Source of the DNA: CAVWXT01 sp963759115
Lineage (GTDB): Bacteria; Planctomycetota; Planctomycetia; Pirellulales; Thermoguttaceae
Assembly (NCBI GenBank): GCA_963759115.1
Contig: CAVWXT010000003.1
Location: 62,001-126,000, forward strand
Direction: 5' to 3'
Length of the DNA stretch: 64,000 bases
Positions 58,485 to 64,000 of this stretch are shown here, piece by piece. The stretch's first letter is position 1. Every line of letters begins with the position of its first letter. The position numbers and the translations under genes are program-made. The notes under the pieces were generated by a model. The model was given only the letters and a program-made list of their open reading frames with translations. It was not told where the DNA came from and did no database searches.

Positions 58485-60485
58485 ATGAATCGCTCGAACC
58501 CTCCGGACGAAAAACGCTGTTCCGTACCGCAACAAGGTCTCCGCGTCCACGCCAGGCCGGCTGGGGCCGGGACGAAATCCCTGGTCACCCACCGCCGTGA
58601 CGACCTGGGCGTCTATCTCCGGGAGATTGCCGCCACGCCCCTGATGAGCCGCGAGGAGGAACTGGCTGCCGCCAAGAAGGTGGCCGAGACTCGGCGCCGG
58701 TTCGCGGCGTGCCTGTTGGCGATGGACTGCGTCTTGAAGTCCGTCACGGCGATGTTCAGGCAGGCCGCCAACCGCGCGATACGCGTCGATCACGTGGTCG
58801 AAGTCCAGGGTAGCAACCTCACGGCCAGGCGGCATGCCTTCCAGCGAGTCAGCGCGGGGGCCGCGGCGATCCAATCACTCCTCCGAGAAAATGAGAGCGA
58901 TTTCTCGACGGCCCCCGATAAGCGCCGGTCGATGTGCCGGCGCCGTGCGGCATGGCGGAGGCTGATGCGGCGGCGCAGAAAGGCCGCCCGCCTGGTCATG
59001 GGCCTGCGATTTCGCGTTGCGCATCTCACTAAGGCGCCGGCCCGTTTGACGAAGATGGCGGCATCTCTGGCGCGAATCCAAGCCCGATTGGATACCTTGA
59101 AGAGGTCCCCTACGACCAGCCGTCAACAGCACTTGCTGCGACGCAAGCTGCGAACCCGTTTGCACCGTCTGATGAAAGCTGTGGGCGAAAGCCCTCGGAC
59201 GCTGCGCCGCCGCCTGGCCGCGGTTCACCGACTGCAACGAGAGTACCAAGAAGCCTGCCATGCGTTCGTGACCCCGAATCTGCGACTGGTGGTCTTGATC
59301 GCAAAGCGCTACGGCGCGAGACGAGCAGCTTCTCGACCTGATCCAGGACGGCAACCTCGGACTGATGCGGGCCGTCGAGAAGTTCGACTACACGCGCGGA
59401 CACAAGTTCTCCACCTACGCGGTCTGCTGGATTCGTCAATCCATCAATCGGGCAATCCTGCACCGCGGCAACTGCTTTCCCCTCACCTACCGGATGGCCG
59501 CGAAACTCCGCGGAATCCACGCCGCCAGGGCGACCTCCTCCAGACCCACGGCGCCAAGCAAAACATGGCCGAGACGGCCGACTCGACCGGAATCGCCGCG
59601 GATGAGTTGGAGATCCTCTTGCGTTTGCACCGCCGGCCCACTTCGCTCAATCGTCCTTTTCTGGAAGACGATTCCCGGGAGTTGGCCGACTGCATCGGCG
59701 ATCATCGCGCGGAAGACCCGTCCCAACGGCTCGACCGGGAACTCCTCCGGCAACGGATCGATGCCATCCTCCAGGACATGGACGCCCGCGAGCGGCAAGT
59801 GCTGGGCCTGCGTTTTGGGCTGGTGGACGGCCAACCGCTGAGTCTGCAGGACGTCGGCAAGCTCATGCACGTGACCAGGGAGCGCATCCGGCAGATCGAA
59901 AGGAGCACCCTGTGCAAGCTTCGTCAGCCCTGCCGCGCCCGCGACCTGGCAGCGTTCCTCGACGGGCCGGCAGCCGGTCTGCTCAGGACGGCGCACGAGT
60001 TGCGCAGACATGACCAGGAATCGTACCGCCGCTCGTTGACCACCATTGCGCTACCCGCAGCGTCGACTCACCCGTACCAGTGGAGAATCAGCATGCCACG
60101 CCTCTCCATGCTCCCCGAACCCGGGATGAGAGCCGTCCTCGCCGACGTGCCCGAACTCGGCCGGCAATCCCCGTCGGCACCATCAAGAGCCACATGCACG
60201 AGGCCATCCGAAAGCTTTACGCCGCACTGCTCCCCGCCGCACCCGCAACCGTTCACGGGCCGTCGGGGACTGGTCCATTTTTCGGCGGCGACCCAAGGGG
60301 GACAGTCCCATATTCGCGGCGGTCAAGCGTGCTCACGCCGCCACGTTCTCCGCGCCGCGAAAATCGGGACAGTCCCCAGTGAACAGTCGCCCTCGCATCG
60401 TGCGGAGAAGACGAAAGTAAAGCCGGGGGCACCGCGTCGGTGTACCCCGGCAGACCGTCTGCGTCGGAGGTGGAATAAGGTTTAG
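58485..60485 (+). CDS. sigma-70-family RNA polymerase sigma factor with an Arg-rich insertion, frameshifts
   Basis: Region 1.2 near residue 45 (LGVYLREIAATPLMSREEEL). Regions 2.1-2.4: TPNLRLVVLIAKRYGA, then in the next frame LMRAVEKFDYTRGHKFSTYA. Region 3 (TADSTGIAADELEIL), and region 4 VTRERIRQIERSTLCKLRQ. Between regions 1.2 and 2.1 lies a block of about 190 residues, strongly Arg-rich, not part of standard sigma factors. Breaks near 59322 and 59530. The conserved part ends near 59960; the frame then stays open into repeats to 60485, so the true C-terminus is unclear. Directs RNA polymerase to alternative or housekeeping promoters. Confidence 0.83.
   Translation: MNRSNPPDEKRCSVPQQGLRVHARPAGAGTKSLVTHRRDDLGVYLREIAATPLMSREEELAAAKKVAETRRRFAACLLAMDCVLKSVTAMFRQAANRAIRVDHVVEVQGSNLTARRHAFQRVSAGAAAIQSLLRENESDFSTAPDKRRSMCRRRAAWRRLMRRRRKAARLVMGLRFRVAHLTKAPARLTKMAASLARIQARLDTLKRSPTTSRQQHLLRRKLRTRLHRLMKAVGESPRTLRRRLAAVHRLQREYQEACHAFVTPNLRLVVLIAKRYGARRAASRPDPGRQPRTDAGRREVRLHARTQVLHLRGLLDSSIHQSGNPAPRQLLSPHLPDGRETPRNPRRQGDLLQTHGAKQNMAETADSTGIAADELEILLRLHRRPTSLNRPFLEDDSRELADCIGDHRAEDPSQRLDRELLRQRIDAILQDMDARERQVLGLRFGLVDGQPLSLQDVGKLMHVTRERIRQIERSTLCKLRQPCRARDLAAFLDGPAAGLLRTAHELRRHDQESYRRSLTTIALPAASTHPYQWRISMPRLSMLPEPGMRAVLADVPELGRQSPSAPSRATCTRPSESFTPHCSPPHPQPFTGRRGLVHFSAATQGGQSHIRGGQACSRRHVLRAAKIGTVPSEQSPSHRAEKTKVKPGAPRRCTPADRLRRRWNKV
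60155..60240 (+). pseudogene. relic of a sigma region 4 (ECF-like) end
   Basis: IPVGTIKSHMHEAIRKLYAA encodes the recognition-helix pattern of ECF sigma factors (xPxGTVKSRLxRA) in a different frame from the main sigma gene. Only the last about 25 residues are left. Confidence 0.5.
60264..60376. repeat. REPIN-like element (GGGGACAGTCCC family), three arms
   Basis: GGGGACTGGTCCATTTTTCG (60265), GGGGACAGTCCCATATTCGC (60297), and the inverted arm ending CGGGACAGTCCCC (60350-60376). Same family as 32697-32776; here an extra direct copy is present. Confidence 0.82.
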
Positions 60486-60572
60486 GATACCGGTCTAACT
60501 TAAGTATAGGTCACAAAATCACAAGCTGGAGCATAAATCAAGAAAATCACAAGTTGCCGGCCCACGAGCCAG

Positions 60573-61894
60573 TCATTCCTTCTTCGCAACACCCTTCGCG
60601 TCGGCGCGATTCAGCACCACGGTAAACGTCGCTCCCTGCCCCAGGGCGCTGCGGACTTCGATCCGGCCGCCCATCTCGGAAATCAACATGCGACACAGGC
60701 CCAACCCCAGGCCCGTGCCGCCGGAATCGGCCCGCGTGGTGAAGAACGGCTCGAAGATCTTCTCCAGGTGTACCCGCGAATGCCGACGCCGGTGTCGCTC
60801 ACGTCGATGGCCACCGAGCCCATCTGGTCCTCGTCCTTGCGGCCCAAGGCGTAGGTGCGCAGACTGAGCGTGCCGCCGTTGGGCATGGCGTTCAGGGCGT
60901 TGGTACAGAGATTGAAGAGGACTTCCTGCAAGGTGTACGGGTCGCCCTGAACCGGGGCCACGTCGCCCAGTTCCTTGCGAATCTGGATGTTGCGGCCGTG
61001 GCTGCCGCCGAGCACTTCCAGCGTGCCCTCCACGGCCTGGTTCACGTCGGTGCTTTGCAGGGTGATGCCGCGGGGCCGGGCGAAGGCCTGCACCCGCTTG
61101 GCCGTCCGTTCGATGCGTTCCAGGGCCTCGCCCATCAGTTGCACGTACTCCGTCAGGTGCGGGTCGTCTTTCACCCGCTCGCCGATACGCCGCAGGCAGT
61201 TTTGCACGCCGTCGAGCGGATTGGCGATCTGGTGGGCGATGCCCGCCACCAATTGCCCGATGCCCAGCATCTTCTCCTTCTGGCGAATCTCGGCGTGGGC
61301 CCGATCGACGTAGCGGCGGATCGACGTCGTAAAGTAGACCGCCACCCACAGGGCACTGGCGAACGCGACGAACACCCCCAGCAGATCCAGTCCGTCGGGC
61401 CGCAGCAACTCGGACGGATCGGAGGGGAATCGCAGCGGATACGAGGGAATCCATTGCAGGTACAAAAGCAACATCACCGCGCCCACCATGGTCGTCGACA
61501 GGGCCGCAAAGAAATACGGCACCGACCCGCGCAAGTACATCCCGGCAATGATCATGTGGAACACGAAGTAGAACAGGAACGGGTTCCGCGGCAGACCGGC
61601 GAAATACAGCAGCAGCGTCAGGGCGGTCAGGTCGAACATCACTTGCAGGAAGATGTTTCGGTCGACGTTCCCCTCGCCGGCCGAAGCGTCGCGCTGATTC
61701 AGATAGAACAACAAGTTGTAGGCGACCATCGCGCAGCCCACGGCGTAGAGCGGCACGGGACTGGCCAGCAGCGGCGGCACCTTGGCCAGCACCGGCAGCA
61801 CCGAGGAGGTCAGCCAAGTCGCGGCGAACACGGCCGCGCACGCCACCCAACGCAGCGAGACCAACCAGCGGGCGCCTTCGGGGGGTAGTTTCAT
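60573..61894 (-). CDS. orphan membrane histidine kinase, one frameshift
   Basis: About six transmembrane helices in the first 200 residues (VSLRWVACAAVFAATWLTSS; LYAVGCAMVAYNLLFYLN; FLFYFVFHMIIAGMYLRGSV). Then HisKA with the phospho-His in GQLVAGIAHQIANPLDGVQN, and ATPase N/G boxes EVLFNLCTNALNAMPNGGTL and FFTTRADSGGTGLGLGLCRM. The frame shifts near 60772 between the G1 and G2 regions. No response regulator adjoins. The multi-helix input resembles 5TM/6TM sensors of membrane state. Confidence 0.88.
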
Positions 61895-61911
61895 GGGAAG
61901 GGGCGAGAGGT

Positions 61912-61958
61912 CAGGGTTCAGGGTTCAGGATTCAGGGTTCAGGATTCAGGATTCAGGA
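61912..61958. repeat. short tandem repeat CAGGRTT
   Basis: About six tandem units of GGTTCAGGATTCAGG type just upstream of the histidine kinase start (61894), in the leader of that gene. Confidence 0.75.
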
Positions 61959-62022
61959 TGAAGGAACGCCCCCGGACTGCGGCCCGGGGGGGAATTGTCC
62001 GGCCGCTCGCTCGGTCTTCGAT

Positions 62023-63402
62023 TCACTCCAGCCGCAGACGGAAGAGCGCCACCGCGTTGTTCCGCAAGATGTCCTTGGCCACGTCCGCCGCATCCGCTTC
62101 CGTCATGTAGCCCGAAAGCACCTTCTCTGCCAGCACCCAAGCCACGTTTTCGCGGGCCATCTCGGCGTGCGCGTACGCACCTTCCACGTAGGAGTAGTCG
62201 CCGCCGAACGCCATGATCTTGTTGCGCGGCACGGTTTCGATCCACTCCGACAAGTAGTCGCGGGCCACCTTCGGCGAAATGATGTGCAGCCGGCACATGT
62301 CGATCCACACGTTGCTGAAGTTCTTGGCCATCGTGCCCAACTCCGGCCCGTAGGGATAACCGCCGTGGAAGATGGCGAATTGCGTCTGCGGATAGGCCTT
62401 GACGAGGTTCACCAGGTGCGTGGGATTGGTGTCGGTGATCACCCGGTTGCCGAAACCCGTTTGCAGGCCCGTATGAATCTGAAACGGCAAGTGGTGCTTG
62501 CCCGCCAATCGGCAAACCTGGTGCATCATGTAGTTTTGCAGCGGCAGCAACTCGTCATGCCCGGCGGGCTTCTTCTGCACGAGTTTGTCCAGCGCCGCGC
62601 GGGCCTCGTCCTCGGCCGGCAGCGGATAGTAAATTTTCCGCGAATAGGCCAGCCCCGATTTGATGCCCACCATCCCCTCCCGCCGGCCCTTCTCGAACGC
62701 CACCTCCAGCGCATGCACCAGGTCTTCCAGCGTGGCGACGTGTACGCCGGTCTGCTTCGCCACCGCATCCAACTGGCGCGAGGAATTCAGGTCCACGAAA
62801 CTGTCGAACCGCAGCACGGGCACGAACAGTGCGCGGTCCACCTGCGTCGTGCCGATATCGACGATGCTCAGATCAATCCGGGCCTTGTCTTTGAGCACCC
62901 ACTTGTAAAAACCTGGCTTGAGGGCTTCGGCCATTCGCGCGTTGAGTTCCTTGCCGGTTTCCGGCGTGAGCTTGTCGAGTCGGACGCCGTAGAGATCGCG
63001 GGCGCTCCGTTCGAGCGCCCGTCCGTAACCGGTCAGTCGGACTTTCGGCCAGAATTGTTCGAACTGCGCCCACCGCTCGTCGAATGCGAACTTGCCGTTC
63101 TGCAGGCTGATCTGCCAGGCACTGCCGCCGGTCAACGGCAATCCGGCCGACACGAGATCCGACTCCACGTAGTGCAGCATGATCGCCAGGCAATCGGCCG
63201 GCTGCTTGAGTCGTTGGGCCTCGCTGGGCAGATGCTCGTGCGTGTCCAGCAGCCGAATCTGGTCGATTTGCCCCTTCAGCCGGCGATAGGTGTCGGTCTG
63301 CACAATCGTCGCATCGCCGCCGGGCAGGTTGGCGGCCAGCAGCAGCAGAACGGCCCAGGTTTGTGCCACGATTGTGAGGTGTCTTGCCGAAGCTTTCATC
63401 AT
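62023..63402 (-). CDS. secreted amidohydrolase-family protein
   Basis: 459 residues; start 63402 with AGGAGA upstream. Signal peptide (HLTIVAQTWAVLLLLAANLP). IRLLDTHEHLPSEAQRLKQP has the HxH metal ligand pair; LPFQIHTGLQTGF the next His; NKIMAFGGDYSYVEGAYA the closing Asp. Resembles uronate-isomerase/TIM-barrel metallohydrolases active on small organic substrates. Intact, in one frame. Confidence 0.87.
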   Translation of the reverse strand: MMKASARHLTIVAQTWAVLLLLAANLPGGDATIVQTDTYRRLKGQIDQIRLLDTHEHLPSEAQRLKQPADCLAIMLHYVESDLVSAGLPLTGGSAWQISLQNGKFAFDERWAQFEQFWPKVRLTGYGRALERSARDLYGVRLDKLTPETGKELNARMAEALKPGFYKWVLKDKARIDLSIVDIGTTQVDRALFVPVLRFDSFVDLNSSRQLDAVAKQTGVHVATLEDLVHALEVAFEKGRREGMVGIKSGLAYSRKIYYPLPAEDEARAALDKLVQKKPAGHDELLPLQNYMMHQVCRLAGKHHLPFQIHTGLQTGFGNRVITDTNPTHLVNLVKAYPQTQFAIFHGGYPYGPELGTMAKNFSNVWIDMCRLHIISPKVARDYLSEWIETVPRNKIMAFGGDYSYVEGAYAHAEMARENVAWVLAEKVLSGYMTEADAADVAKDILRNNAVALFRLRLE

Positions 63403-63620
63403 CGAATCTCCTGGCATGTTCGTGTCGCTACTCCGATGGATGCAAACCTGAAAATAGCCCTAAGGAACGGATTGTCAAGGGTCCGCCTCCCGAGTACGCA
63501 TCTCACCCGGCTTTCGGACGAACCAACTTGCCACGCGATCCCAGAAACCACGGATGGTCGTGGCTGCACGGTTGGCCTGCTGTCGTGCGAACGCAATAGC
63601 GTGCAAGGTTCGTGGCAAGA

Positions 63621-64000
63621 CTACGCGAGTTCGGGGATCACGCGACGCTTTCCTTCAATGAACTCCGACACGATGGTATTGGCCAGCCGAAGCCGGTCGC
63701 TCAGCGGAATCTCGCTGCGGCTGTGCAGGAGCATCATGCAAACGCTGAGGAGGTCACCGCTGCCGGCCGTGTTCTTGTACTGCCGAACGGGGATGGCGGG
63801 GGAGACGGTCAACTGGCCGCGGCAATAGCAACCCGCGCCGTCGATTCCCATGTGGACCACGATCGCGCCAGCGCCCCATGCGGTGATTTGCCGGAGCGTT
63901 GCCTCCAGATCAACGCAGTCGGCGAACTGATTCAATTCCCGGACATTTCCGTGGACCAGATCCACCAACGGCAGAATGCGCCGCACGGCTTCTTTTCGTC
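63621..64000 (-). CDS. PfkB-family carbohydrate kinase, 5' end beyond window
   Basis: C-terminal 125 residues. YKNTAGSGDLLSVCMMLLHS is the PfkB signature (DTxGAGD), with Asn for the first Asp but the catalytic base Asp in AGSGD kept. VDLVHGNVRELNQFADCVDL is the preceding strand motif (NxxE). Phosphorylates a sugar or nucleoside; which one cannot be told. The first in-frame ATG (63986) is internal, so the gene continues off the right edge. Confidence 0.82.
   Translation of the reverse strand, partial: RKEAVRRILPLVDLVHGNVRELNQFADCVDLEATLRQITAWGAGAIVVHMGIDGAGCYCRGQLTVSPAIPVRQYKNTAGSGDLLSVCMMLLHSRSEIPLSDRLRLANTIVSEFIEGKRRVIPELA

Overview
The window is GC-rich and looks planctomycete, most likely a Pirellulales-like lineage. 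The grounds are leucine-rich repeats of the VTDAGLEHLKGLTNLQSL type, HEAT- and WD40-repeat secreted proteins, a Tat-exported Gfo/Idh/MocA oxidoreductase, a thioredoxin-trypsin fusion, a Gly/Pro-rich TPR protein, and many short palindrome-pair repeats between genes. An [FeFe]-hydrogenase of the NADH-linked (HndD/HydA) type and a PPi-type phosphofructokinase suggest an anaerobic or facultative lifestyle. No rRNA, tRNA or CRISPR array was recognised. More than twenty otherwise conserved genes are broken by single-base frameshifts, many in short homopolymers. The assembly is therefore probably an incompletely polished long-read or metagenomic draft, and I annotate these genes as one CDS each with the break noted.

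Layout. 1-7 kb: GH20 hexosaminidase (3' end off the window), an ORF-less group II intron, an Rrf2 regulator with ATP sulfurylase, a TSUP permease with an internal deletion, a DUF2059 lipoprotein, and a ketoacyl-synthase homologue lacking catalytic residues. 8-11 kb: a nitrilase-family hydrolase, then XRE regulator, small protein, and an EVE-domain/nuclease-like gene split at codon 9 by a 311-bp MITE. 11-19 kb: bioA, the hydrogenase large subunit (itself carrying a palindromic insert), small unknown proteins, an IS30 element inserted in a small gene, the 24-kDa hydrogenase subunit, and a decayed HigBA-like pair. 19-24 kb: GNAT acetyltransferase (with an in-frame repeat insertion), panD, an M48 protease, a two-gene HEPN-like module, lemA. 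24-26 kb: a decayed DDE insertion sequence. 26-40 kb: mostly secreted or periplasmic proteins (TPR, SnoaL-like, Ntn hydrolase, two HEAT proteins, oxidoreductase, LRR lipoprotein), YihY, a toxin-antitoxin pair, a TIM-barrel hydrolase and a large secreted protein. 40-45 kb: a RAYT transposase relic with its repeats, DUF457 hydrolase plus a fragment copy, a full group II intron with its maturase, a WD40 protein, and a second identical MITE copy. 45-52 kb: a sugar-metabolism cluster (PPi-PFK, ThuA-like, PIG-L deacetylase, SIS isomerase, HMGL-type aldolase) and the thioredoxin-trypsin protein. 52-64 kb: histidine phosphatase, an NtrC-type two-component pair, HtrA protease, a sigma-70 factor, an orphan histidine kinase, a secreted amidohydrolase and a PfkB kinase running off the end.

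The strongest story is how mobile elements shape the region. A MITE with exact 8-bp target duplications inactivated or re-started a putative modification-dependent restriction gene. Two group II introns sit directly beside palindromic repeats. At least a dozen paired-palindrome (REPIN-like) elements are scattered through the window, one inside an intact reading frame and one inside the hydrogenase.
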